A stretch of DNA of 64,000 bases from Epinephelus fuscoguttatus (lineage: Eukaryota; Chordata; Actinopteri; Perciformes; Serranidae): positions 31,548,996 to 31,612,995 of the forward strand of contig NC_064756.1 of the NCBI RefSeq assembly GCF_011397635.1. Reading direction: 5' to 3'. Shown here piece after piece: positions 51,409-62,800 of the stretch. Position 1 is the stretch's first letter. Each line of letters opens with the position of its first letter. The notes under the pieces are model-generated. The model ran no database searches. It was given only the letters and a program-made list of their open reading frames with translations, and was not told where the DNA came from. Both the position numbers and the translations under genes were made by a program.

Positions 51409-54400
51409 CTGGTAAACAAAAGGAAAAGGTTAGAACCATAATTACATGTAAGTCATTCAACTTATGGAAATAGATTATTATGTGAATGTAGACTATGTAT
51501 TGCGTTTAAGTTTGGCATTGTGGCTCTGATCTCATCACTCCCTACAAAGAAACACCAAGCTCAGCTCAGCACAGCAGGAATAGGGAGTGATGATGATAAC
51601 TTCACCTATACTGAGGCGTATAGGCTCAGAGCCTACAGGTGGATGCCGCAGTGAAAAGGGGGCCCATGAAATGCTATACAGTATGAACAGCAGCCACTGT
51701 GGCCTTAGCATCAAGTGTCAGCATAGCTTTTACATAAACATTGTGGCGCCAAGCATGGCAGCAAAAGGGTTAGCAGCGCACAGTTGGTTCAAACAGTTAA
51801 CAATGTTAACAGTTTGACATTTCAGGAAATGCACTGATTTACTTTCTTGCCAAGAGTTAAATGAGAAGATTAATACCATTTATATATAAAAGTGGAAGCA
51901 ATCTTTTTTATCTAACTCTCAGCAAAAAAGTGATTGACTAAAGTGTATTTCTCAAAATGTTGAATTATTCCTTTAAGCACACCTGCCATGATTGAAGGGG
52001 TGTGTTGGATATATGATGCAGGGAGAAGATTATGCCATGAGAACACAGCAGCGGACTCCGACTGACCACCTGAACTATCTCCCAGATTACACTGCATTTA
52101 TTGAAATTGCACTGATTTATTTTCTTTACCTACAACTCTTCGAGTAGAGGTTCTTCTCGTATTGCCTGCTTCAAAGGCACACAAACATATAAGTCACACA
52201 CTATTTATAAAATATTCTTACCCAGTCTCTGAGATACACAAACTACTGAAACTCACCTTGGATCATTTTGGTAAGTCGTTCAGCGTCCCCTTCAGCGTTA
52301 AGTGTTGAAAGGTCAATTCCTGAAGGAAAAAGAAAACATACTTAATGAGAAAGTGGATTATTTTTAAATTCGGCTCAAAGAATAATTAGGTTATATTCTG
52401 GTTATTTTATCCTTAATATAGCAATGACAATCTTTACACTGTACCTGAGCATGTGTTTAAACACCTGCAATTTCATAAAATTTACATATTGAATCACCTA
52501 TTAGCATCAATTATACTGTAGCATGTTTGTGTTTGAACTTTTCCAATTTTATAAGCGGGATCACCTGTAGTATATCACTTGAACTAGTGTGAATCTGACT
52601 TAAAATTTTTTATATGTATCAGTGGAAAATATATGTCCTTGCAAATCCAAACAAGTGGGAGGGTAATGTGCACACATGCAGCGAACTGAACGATAAAACA
52701 TTGAACACCATTCTTTATAGTGCTTAAAAAAACAAAACACACAATTGTTCTTTCTTGAGGGTCCAGGTTCAGTTAGTAGGACTTAGGGGGATATAACAGC
52801 AGAAATAGAATATCGTCCATGGAGTCCGCCATGTTGCACTGCCATGTTTCTACAGTAGCCCATAATGGTCAAACCAAACACTGGCTCTAGACAGTGTCAT
52901 ATACATTTTTGCATATTTGCATTTTTGCATTTTTGCATCAACTACCATGGTTAGCAACCCCTCCGGACTATAGCGGCTCATCTCTAACATGCGGAACAAC
53001 ATTGGAGAAACACTGATTGTAATGTTAAACTGCTTTGTTCTGTGTTTCTACCAGTTTAAGTCACCTTGTTCATTTGTTTTGTGGAGGAAGAAACCTCTGC
53101 AGGTAATTCGGCTCCCGGTTAAAAACCTCCTTAACAGTGAACACTAAAGGATTTCTAACCAGAAGGTGTTTCAGCTGGTTGCAATCTGTAGTCCTTACCA
53201 CTGGATGCCACTAAATCCCCCCAAATCTTATGCATTGCTTCATCAAATTTCTGTTTTCAAGTCTGAATTAGTTTCACTGACCTTCCAGGTCGATGTTGGT
53301 GGTGCCAGTGCTGACTGAGTACTGAGGGCCTGCAGACGACAGCATTCACAAATTTGTAAGATGATAAATGGTATAAAGCTACTGGCATATTGATTCAAGT
53401 AAAAAATATTTCCCATCAATGACCCTGGTAACTTTGGTGAAGGAGGGATCACCTTCAATGACCCTGGTAACTTTGGTGACGGAGGGTGGACCTTCAATGA
53501 CTCTGGTAACCTTGGTGACGGAGGGTGGACCTTCAATGACTCTGGTAACCTTGGTGATGGAGGGTTGAGCTTCAATGACTCTGGTGACCTTGGTCACAGA
53601 GGGTTCCGTCTGAATAACCCTTGTCACTTTGGTTACATTGGGAACTGAAAAAGCAAAAAAAGCATGTGTCACTATATTGAAATGACAGGCAGCACAGCCC
53701 CTCGATACAGAGAATTTTCCATTTGTACGCAGGTATCATAACAAATGGACCTTTCACTGGATCAGAAAGGTTGCTTTAACAAAAATGTGATTCATAATCA
53801 CAGGATCTCTGGCATCTAGTCTTTAAAGTCTAGTCTCTTTAATTTGCACTGCTGTTTTAATTTAATAAATTGTGTTGTTTTTTCTATTTGTGTTTCTTGA
53901 TATTTTAGATATAAGGCTTATTATTTTTGTTTTTTATTATTCTTTTTTTATTGCTGACTGTTACAAGTAATGAGCCAGTAGCAGAAAGAAAGATCCTTTT
54001 TTGTCCTCTGTCTTATTAATGCTACTTCAGCTGTCAAACCTTGCATGCATGTACATGAACTTGCATGTGTGTGAAATTATCTGGACAAATGAAAAGCGTC
54101 AGTGATTTATCAGTACATGTTTCAACTCAACAGACAGGAGCCTCCCTATTTTTTTCCCCTATTCTATGCATGAAACTGTTTCATTAATCAAACATAACCT
54201 GTCCGCTTTTACTGATTAGGAATCACATTATGATGATACTCTGTAATCATCATTACTATACCTTCCTCGACGACACGAGTGATGATCGTCTCTGATAACA
54301 ACAGGAGATATAAAGCCATTAATGACAGTGAAGGATGCCTCTCAGAAGAATAAGAATACTGTATTTTGCAAAAACAATAACCAACACAAATAAGCACAAT

Positions 54401-57400
54401 ATTATGGCTACTTACTCATAAATGTAAGGGGAATCTCCTGATATCTGAATCCTGGAATGTACTGTAAAAAAAGATAAAAATCTGTTACAGAAGATACGCC
54501 CTTTTTTAAAAGCACTAGCTTCATGCTTTTCACAGATGGTCTTCAAGCAGGTTCTTGTCTTGTACGCATGTTGGGTTACATAAAGAATATTTTGGCAGCC
54601 AAGGAATAATAAAAAAAAAAAACAACATCTGTAGAGAGAAAACTGCACCCTGCCCTTTATAAGCTTATAAGCCTTGCAGCTTTAATAACAAGAATAAACT
54701 TTTTGATATGACACCTTAATTTGCATGTAAGTGATGAACCTCCTCAATAGTGTAAGGAGATCCTGGCTTCCAACAGGGATATCTGGAAGAAAGCACAGGG
54801 CGTTAACTGCTGTTGGGCCTTTACAACAGTTAGGGTCATGCAGAAAGTGCATCTCTTGACAGATTTTACAAAAGGAAGGGAATATGAACAAAGCTGACTG
54901 GTTAGAAAATTGTACCTCCGGGATACAAGACTTGGTTGACGAAGTGAATGACTCCATTTGTGGCCATGATATCAGATTCAGGGACTCGGACAGAATTCAC
55001 TTGCACAGTGTTGTTTGCCTGGGGGAGACAGTTAAAACAATTACAAACAAGAAAACCACAAAATGATGGACCTGAATGAACCTGTATGAGGAATGAACTA
55101 TATTCTACAGTAAATCATGTTATTAGCTTTCTGAGGCTACTCAGTTACAAAACTGAAGATAAGCTTTTATCAGATAAAAATAATATATCATAATTTTACT
55201 GAATAATTAAAATACATTTTATACCTTTATACATAAAGATAACAAAATGTATAAAGCTTGAATTGCTTAAGGTATAAAGTTTATTGACCAAAGATAAAAG
55301 ATGTTTAGTCCTACTGTGCTAAATACTTACAGACATCACTTTGAGGTTGCTGCCCTGAAGAGACTTGAGAAGGTTTGTCACCCCAGACTCCAAACCACCA
55401 CCAATGAAGACACCCTTATTGATGTGATACAGAAGAATGGTTCTGAGAGCATTTATGTCACCTGAAATTAGGAGTGGCAAGCACATAAACTATCATTATT
55501 ATTATTATTATTATCATTATTTTGTGTGATTTTAAACTATCAACATGAGTACTTGAACACATTAAAAGGTAAAGGGAGTCTGGGAGACCTACCCTTCAAC
55601 AAGTTGAAATCATTCTCGCTCAAACCAGCGAAAGCCTTATCACTTGGGGCAAACAGAGTAAAGTCTCCCTCCTGTTTTAGCAGGTCAGTCAAGCCAGCAG
55701 CTTCCATCAGAGACAAAAAGATCCTGCAGCACAGAGAAGAAAACAGTAAGTTGGCTGTTACAGAAACCACTGAGGGCTGACATATTGCAACAACAGCACT
55801 TTCTCATTGCCATATGTGCCATGTGGATTTAATGGAAAGATACAGAAAGATGTGGTTTGAGTATTATGCTGTGTTTTAATACCGCAGTCCAATTTCACTA
55901 ACATTTCTCTGTACTTACTTGAACCCTCCATTTTCTACCAGAATTTCAAACATATTTTTTTCTGCCGGTTTTAACAGAGTCCTCATGAGATGAAGGGCCC
56001 CGTTGCTTCCTTCTTTACTACCTCTTATCAGACAGGAATTCTCAATGCACACAGCCTGCAGAAACAATTCACAAGTTAAAGGCAAGGGGATTAATGTCAC
56101 ATCTCAAAGACATGAGGATTGATGGTCAAATGAGAGGGGTAATGCATATAGTGTGTGTTTAGTGGAATCGTGCCATAATTTTTGGGCACAACTTCAGAGA
56201 AGAGGACGCACCGTACGATAGATGAAGACCCTGAGAATTTTTCCTCCAATGGTCTCCAGCTGCTGGCCATTGAACAACTGTCCCAGGACAATCTTTCTCT
56301 TCAAGATGTGGTTCTCCAGGATAATCCTGAGCAAGCTCTGATCCATGGACATCACTTCATCTACAGAGGAAATTGTATTTCCCATTTAAATAAAATGTAT
56401 CGTAACATTATAGATTTACATCTAATGTTTTGGCTTTAGCAACAGAAACAGGTATTTATATTCATATTCATTTATATTCTACACATCATGAGATATGATG
56501 GACTGTACATAGAAGAATTTACAGTTTGAATATAAGGGTGCTGTTATATCCAGCTGTTACTTGTGCATTCCTTACACCCATTTAAAACTGTATGCCTACA
56601 AAGACAAAAGTATTCAGTCTGGATTAATTACACATTCTTGTTACAGACACAAAACATCTCCACTCCCTTCTGGTGAAGTCCAGGAATGTTTTCTGGGGGA
56701 GTTGGTATTTGGTCTTACATGGCATAATGTTTCTGCAGTGCCCCAATAAATCCATAATTTCCCTGAAGCTCCAAATATGTACATATCTATTTACTTATGA
56801 CTCAGCAGGCAAGGGGAGATTAAAAAACATTCCCCTTTATTCCAGAATGTGACTAAGTGTAGAGCAGACAGGGTTCATTTTTAGCCACATGCTAAATGGA
56901 AAACAGGGGTCTGTGTGATGTTACAAGCAGTATTACTGACCATTGAAGGCAATGTTGAGGGGAGCCAGCAAAGTGTAATCAGCGTCTGCTCTCATGTCAG
57001 CAGAAAGGCCAAGCTCGGACACCAAATCACCAAATGTTGACTGGGAGCTTCCCACCAGTTCCATCACCTGCTTAGCTTAAAGGGCATAAGAAATTCCAAA
57101 AGCATTAAAATAAGGATTATAAAAAAGAAAAGAAAAAAACACCAGGAACAATACACATATTTATGTAGTAAGCCAGATTGAATAAGAGGAAAAGATGGGA
57201 GTCTAACCTGAGTCTGGCATGAGCACTTTGTCAATAAGGTGAATGACACCATTGATGGTGACAATGTCCTTCTTGCGCACCATCTTGACACCGTTGACTG
57301 TTAGACTTTCGCCATCACAGCCAATCTCAATGTTGTTGCCCTCCAGGGTCTCGTAAGAGGTGCCAGTCATGATGGCCTCAGAGCACTGGACTGAGTCCAG

Positions 57401-58160
57401 GAGATGGAAATTCAAAAGAGCTGAAAAAGTGAGACAAAGTCTGGTTTAGGTGTATAAGTAGATATTTATTTTAATGCAGAGTAGGTCAGTTGGCTGCATG
57501 GGCTGGTTTATGTCCTCTCTCAGCATACTGCAGCTGAGGATAAAACACCATGGGAACCTGAAGACCCTTTGGATCCCTTGGGTCCTTGACTGAGAAGACT
57601 TGAGATTTCATCACAGTTCTGTTTAACTTTGTGTGAAATGGTCTGATCTCACATCATAAGGCAAGCTGTGGGCTAATAAAATTTTTTGGGTTGTTGCCAA
57701 TATGACCAGCTTGCTCAATAAAGCAGCTGTTTCCTGCCTCTCAGTGTTGACGCAAAACAAGCTAATGTTAAAAATGTTGAAATTCTGCACTTTTTTGTTG
57801 GTTTCTTCGGGATAGTTAAAAGAGTTTACAGTACATTTGAAGGCTTTAACTTGCCCCAGTTGACAATTATAGTGGTATAATTCTTGCAAATGTTTGAAAA
57901 AAAAATACTAACAGCTACAGTGTATGGATCCTGACCTACTCACAACCAGTAACTAAATGAATGCCAAAAACATTACCAAAGCGTCAAATTATGTATTGCA
58001 TCGTTTGCCTTTCCACCAACAATTTCATGTGTGACTTGAAACTTGAGACTTATTCTTATTACTCTTCGACAAAACTTTGTTATGTACAGCTTGCTGCCAA
58101 ATGTGTTTAAGTTCCAGATCCATTGTAGCATCATCTGTTTTGAGTTGAAAGAAGTTGAAC

Positions 58161-58199
<39 letters not shown>

Positions 58200-59831
58200 C
58201 TTTATGGGCGACATAGTCTAGGAAACATGCCGTCAGGGAATCACAGCATTTCTTTTTCCTGTACTTTCATCAGTAAATGTAAATTTGGGTCTAGTTTGTA
58301 ACAGTTAATATAAATCATTTTCTTCTGCTGCTGACTGCTATTTTTTGACTGGCCTTGAGTGATCTTTTGGAACAGCAATAGAATTCTATGACTGAAACTC
58401 TGGTTTACCTTTGAGGACTTCCTTGTCACCCTGAAGTCTTTCCAACACGTCGCTGCCCAAACTCTCAAAAGCTTCGTTGGTGGGGGCAAAGAGAGTGTAA
58501 TGTCCTGGCTGACCCAGCTTCTCCAGAAGTCCAGAGTTTTGAGCCACATCCTAAATGGTGATTTTACCAGCAGGATTATGTTTAGTGGAATTCAATATAC
58601 AATGGAGAACAACAGAATCATTTGCAGGTGATAGACATAACAACCCAAACACCTGAAGAAATTTTTTTCAGTAACTAAATCACAAATGCAAAGTCTGCAA
58701 TTTACTTCTAAATCCCTGCAAAGGTAAGTTTTAGTCTGTGGACTTTGTCCAGTTTTGCTGTTTTTGGTGCATCGGCAACATTTTCTGAATTTTCTGAATT
58801 CTGCATACTAATCATTTATTCTAATAAATTGTGCAACATGTGTTTGCACTTAGTTCAGGATGTTTTTCCTTGACAAAACATGTATTACTCACACTTAGAG
58901 TTGTCAGGTCATCATCAATCTCAATGACATCCCGGATTGTGTTTCCAACAGCACTGATGACACGGTCAATGACATGCACAACTCCATTGGTGGCAACCTG
59001 GTTGCCATAGATAATCCGAGCGCAGTTCACAGTCACCACCTGCACATAATGTACACTTTAATGTTATACCAGTTAAAGTTATTTTAGTGCAGTTATACAG
59101 TAAGAGGACTGCTATGATAATACTGAGTGATAATACTCACCCCATTGGGGTAATGGTTAATTAGGAGACCGAGGTCATTATACATGGAGGTGACTGTCAT
59201 CCCATTCTTCAAATCTTTGGTCAAGAGGCGTTTGTTGGCCATGTGATAATGTAAAGCGTTGTACAGTTCAATGTTGACATTGCTGACCAGTGCACTCCTT
59301 ACTGTCTGTTAGGTGAAGAAAATTAAATGTTAAAATCTCACAGATGGAGAGCTCCCACAGCCTTTTGTTTTGTTTTAGACTCACTTCATCCAAAAGCTCC
59401 CAGGCCTCATTGCTGGGGGCAAAGAAGGTGTAGGATCCAGATCCCTCAATCTCAGGCTTCAGCTCAGAAAGTTCAGAGTACTTTTGGGTTGAGGTGGCCT
59501 TCACGAGACCCAGGGTGCCATACACGTTGTCAATTGGAGCCACTAATGAAGAGATTTACAGTAAGCATTATTAGATGTCAGCCTGTCAGTCTGATAATAG
59601 ACTTAGAAATAAAGACTCAACATCTGTTGACAATATGCTACACCATCCTCTTCTAGTTTATTTGGTTTAATTTCAAAAAATAGCACACAGCTGGTCTACA
59701 GTTGGAGGATATGGCCTGATCTAACCTTTATACATTGACCACACTGTTACACTTAACCCACTATACCTGCAGGGCAACCACGCATGCCCTCCAGCTTCAT
59801 GTACCCTGGGCAGCACTCATAAAGCACAGTC
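51380..59831 (-). CDS. postn: postn, periostin (5' exons outside window)
   Basis: Secreted matricellular protein that binds integrins and collagen in bone, tooth, fin and wound tissue. Twenty coding exons, all in phase, give 728 residues; with the missing N-terminus the length would be near 800 (human 836). Exons: 59831-59767, 59542-59385, 59305-59141, 59039-58893, 58550-58409, 57420-57208, 57075-56941, 56360-56212, 56055-55919, 55723-55593, 55461-55331, 55018-54916, 54782-54715, 54461-54416, 54291-54262, 53644-53453, 53329-53282, 52319-52257, 52165-52130, 51408-51380. The first carries the end of the EMI domain ([20 protein letters not shown]). Four FAS1 domains follow, marked by [30 protein letters not shown] and [10 protein letters not shown], with H2 boxes [27 protein letters not shown] and GVIHFVNQV. 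The tail has a [12 protein letters not shown] repeat and ends in basic GGKRRPKE. Signal peptide and EMI start lie past 64000. Confidence 0.95.
52130..52165 (-). CDS. postn: postn exon (tail, basic)
   Basis: 36 nt encoding [11 protein letters not shown]. Acceptor GAAGCAG, donor TTGTAG|GTAAAG. Confidence 0.8.
   Translation of the reverse strand, partial: AIREEPLLEEL
52257..52319 (-). CDS. postn: postn exon (tail)
   Basis: Encodes [20 protein letters not shown] then Q. Confidence 0.85.
53282..53329 (-). CDS. postn: postn exon (tail)
   Basis: Encodes [15 protein letters not shown], matching human GPEIKYTRISTGG. Confidence 0.85.
53416..53649. repeat. 39-bp tandem repeat, six units, in postn
   Basis: Units begin at 53416, 53455, 53494, 53533, 53572 and 53611, exactly 39 bp apart. 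Each encodes a 13-residue [13 protein letters not shown] unit on the minus strand. Adjacent middle units are nearly identical, implying recent duplication. Confidence 0.97.
53453..53644 (-). CDS. postn: postn repeat exon (13-residue units)
   Basis: Encodes [20 protein letters not shown] and three further TKVTRVIE units. The end at 53453 (GAAG|GTGATC) is chosen because it is the only GT site that keeps frame with the next exon; the sixth unit then falls in the intron. Confidence 0.75.
54262..54291 (-). CDS. postn: postn micro-exon (tail)
   Basis: 30 nt encoding TIITRVVEE, the counterpart of human KIITKVVEP. Acceptor TTATCAG, donor GGAAG|GTATAG. Confidence 0.86.
54416..54461 (-). CDS. postn: postn exon (tail)
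   Basis: Encodes [15 protein letters not shown], matching the human FKEIPVTVY stretch. 46 nt. Confidence 0.88.
54715..54782 (-). CDS. postn: postn exon (post-FAS1)
   Basis: Encodes [20 protein letters not shown] and QIK, as in the conserved segment after the fourth FAS1 domain. Confidence 0.92.
54916..55018 (-). CDS. postn: postn exon (FAS1-4 end)
   Basis: Encodes [20 protein letters not shown] then [14 protein letters not shown]. Confidence 0.95.
55331..55461 (-). CDS. postn: postn exon (FAS1-4)
   Basis: Encodes [20 protein letters not shown] to [16 protein letters not shown]. Confidence 0.95.
55593..55723 (-). CDS. postn: postn exon (FAS1-4 start)
   Basis: Encodes [20 protein letters not shown] then [19 protein letters not shown]. 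Confidence 0.95.
55919..56055 (-). CDS. postn: postn exon (FAS1-3 end)
   Basis: Encodes [20 protein letters not shown] and [19 protein letters not shown]. Confidence 0.95.
56212..56360 (-). CDS. postn: postn exon (FAS1-3)
   Basis: Encodes [20 protein letters not shown] through [16 protein letters not shown]. Confidence 0.95.
56941..57075 (-). CDS. postn: postn exon (FAS1-3 start)
   Basis: Encodes [20 protein letters not shown] to [12 protein letters not shown]. Confidence 0.94.
57208..57420 (-). CDS. postn: postn exon (FAS1-2 end)
   Basis: Encodes [20 protein letters not shown] through [20 protein letters not shown] and [14 protein letters not shown]. Confidence 0.95.
58168..58196. repeat. 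poly(A) run
   Basis: About 29 consecutive A in a postn intron; the adjacent left sequence does not match the SINE family seen elsewhere. Confidence 0.9.
58409..58550 (-). CDS. postn: postn exon (FAS1-2)
   Basis: Encodes [20 protein letters not shown] then [19 protein letters not shown]. Confidence 0.94.
58893..59039 (-). CDS. postn: postn exon (FAS1-1 end, FAS1-2 start)
   Basis: Encodes [20 protein letters not shown] and the H2 box [10 protein letters not shown], then [12 protein letters not shown]. Confidence 0.95.
59141..59305 (-). CDS. postn: postn exon (FAS1-1)
   Basis: Encodes [20 protein letters not shown] with [16 protein letters not shown]. 55 codons, phase 0 at both ends. Confidence 0.95.
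59385..59542 (-). CDS. postn: postn exon (FAS1-1 start)
   Basis: Encodes [20 protein letters not shown] to [16 protein letters not shown]. Confidence 0.95.
59767..59831 (-). CDS. postn: postn exon (end of EMI domain)
   Basis: Encodes [20 protein letters not shown]; four cysteines typical of the EMI end. Acceptor CCTCCAG, donor TGCAG|GTATAG. Confidence 0.95.
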
Positions 59832-62800
59832 CTGGAGGAAAAACACACAGATCAGAAGTGTAGATATCATCTCAAATAAGTAGCACATCCTTTGAAAGAC
59901 TGTTTACAAGCATCTTTTTACATAGCTGTATAAGGAATTTTTATTTTGGGGGGCTGCCATGTTTTGAGCTAAATCATCATTTCACATTAGTCTTATAGCG
60001 TTTCCAGATGTTACTCATCATCTCCTTCATTACCCAAACAGACCATGTGATCCTACAGTTTAGGTCGAAACCTAATGGAAAGGGAAAGTGTGCCTCAAGG
60101 ATTATGCTACCATTACAGTTGTGTATTTATAAAACCAAGACCTCCTCTTTGAAGCTAAATAATTAGATTGGACTCCCCTTGGCATTAGGTTAACCTCAGA
60201 AACATTGGGATTTTGGCCTTGAAAAGCTACAGTGTAATTACAGTTGAGTTTTAGGAAATTTTGGTTGACACCAGGAACATTTAAAGGGACCAATGGTCTT
60301 TGTGGAAACAGTTGAGCTAATCTGAAAAACAATTGTCACCAGATTTTTAGAGCTTTTCCTTTTACAGATTTTTATAATTTAGAGAATAACTATTGTGATT
60401 TCTGTTTAGATCAATTAGATACAAATGAGAAATGTTTATTTGCTGTTGGACAAACATGTGTGAAGCAGTGTCTGCTCTCCACTTACTGTAAATAGTGCTG
60501 GACACTGTAGCCCGAGGAGGATAATAAAATTCAAAGTGCAGCTGCTACATATAAACATGACTGCACCCTTTGCGTCAGCAGGTTTGAACATGTTGGAACT
60601 ATATCATTGTTTCCAGCTCTAGGAAAGCCAGACATTTGGAAATGTACATTTCAGTTACAGTGGGAGAGGAATATGGGTTTTGGGTGAGAAGTACAGTATG
60701 TGGGTTGGTGTGTTGAGTGTTTATGTATGTTGTATGTTGGTGTTGAGTTTTTATGTGCGGAACCCATTAGGAATAGTTGCTACCAGGGTAGCAACTAAAG
60801 GGGATCCAAGTTAACAAATAAACAAAGATATAAACCTCAAATAACTTACCGGTATGCAACAATAAAAAGACAGATAAAACATGAAGAACACCACAGATGT
60901 ACCTATTAGGGGTAAACAATACCACATGCGTCAAGAGTTGGCTGGTGAGTTCATTACTGCAGACTGCTCAGTTTTTATTGTTAAAAAAACTTTTGACAAG
61001 GAAACAGCCTCTTCTTCCATTTATCAGCTCAACATGATTCAAATAATAAGTCATTGACTTTTACAAATTGATCACTTGCAATGGCACAGTGTAACAAGTA
61101 GTATTATATTTGGTTGTGTATGTACAGTACAGTACTGTACTGGTATTACATAACATAAAAAAAGATTGAAGATGAGGAGTGCGCCATGGTTCAGCAGTTC
61201 CTCTTCATCAGCAGTTTCCCTGTGAGATCTGCACACCAGGAAAGCTCCATATGTGTGCCACGTGTAGATCAAAATGGGCAATAGTGACTCCATTACCAGG
61301 GTTGGGAACAAACGAAGATGTAGTTGGATTGAATTATACCTACTTATCATCATTAATAACCAAAAGATGCTCTTGGGAAAAAAGCCTTCTGACATAAGGT
61401 TTCCAACATCTCTTAAAAATAAATCATGTTTTTGTTTGAGCAAAAAGAAAAACCATGTTAACTAATTCAGACAGGGTAGAGACCAAGGCTTTTGGGTCAT
61501 GGCTAGCTGCACCTCAGTTGAATGGAGTTGGAGGGATTGTGATGAGATCACACAAGCCCCATTGGGGCAGAGTCAGCAAAACCCTCGCTACATTGCTCCT
61601 CCACACAGAGGGATTATGCCTGGCCATGGCGTTGGAAACTTTTGACTTGTCAGCATCTAAAAGAACTGTTCCACTAAGAATGATGATAATTTTGTCTAAC
61701 ATAATATAAGCTGTATGTGGCTTTATTCCAATTCAACCCATCACTAATGGGCAGTTTGGTTGTACAAATCTTTCTTAGAGACAGAGCTGCTCTGGAAGCA
61801 GTAATATTCTCATTTGTTGAATCAAACCTCACTGGGACAAGTACGAGTACTTTGGCTGGCTGAATAAAGTAAGATTCTGCAACACTTGCCAAAAACTACT
61901 GTAAAAAGTGCAATATAGGCACTATTAGATCATCTTGGTCAGTGACTTTGCCAGAATTATTTTATATGTTCAAGATGGTAATGCTTTCCTATTGCTTTTT
62001 ATGTACAGTAGGCAAGATCTCTTACATCTTACATCTACAATTCAAGCTACACCAATTACATTAAGAATAAACTTTGTTGTCCTGAGTGGTCTAAATCAGA
62101 CAGATGCTGTTGTCAAAGTTGTATGTACTCTGCTAGATGCGAAATTTACTGATGATTAGCAAAATTGTTTGCTTTTAAATCAGCACCACTTACATATATG
62201 CTGACTGAAGCAATTAAATGTACGGCTGAACTGAAATACAGATTTCTATTTTGTTGTCATGCTTGTCAACTGCTGGGAAGCATCTGGGAGCTTGTAGAAG
62301 ACAGGGTGGGAGGAATGATGGCAGAGTTATAGGTCTGGTTGGGGAAGGTAATATGATCTGTGTCATGATAACTAATGCGTTTAGGAAATCTTACTTGATA
62401 TTAAATGTGTATATATATTACAGTTGCAACTGAAAATTGGAGATTCAAATCATCAGTGGGTGACCCCTCAGTTGAGATTGTGTCAGGTTGAGCAGTTTTT
62501 TTTCTTTTGGCCAGTCATTGTGCAATGTACTGGTATCAGTATTTTGCTACAAAGTGAGTGCTCTTTGCTTTCATTATAAGGGAAAGCCTTTCTTCCTCCA
62601 GGCAGCTGCAGACACAGAGGCAGCTGCCTGGAGGTTATCCTCTGCTTTCTGCTTATAAGTGGTACATTTATGGTTCACAGCAACTTAATACGATACAGCT
62701 TTTGGCTTTTGTTTGATATCTAGCGTCAGCAAAAAAGGTTGTTGCACATTTCTGATCCGTCATTAGCATAATTAGCTTGTTTATTATATTACATGAATAT

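Noticed and set aside
53379..53452. Extension of the postn repeat exon through a sixth unit to an in-frame stop after SICQ
   Set aside because: It would end the protein before four further tail exons that all fit in phase. Possible as an intron-retained form only.
61179..61465. Overlapping frames on both strands near 61.2-61.5 kb
   Set aside because: No family resemblance, no matching splice sites and no EMI-like cysteines. Treated as chance or an old repeat.
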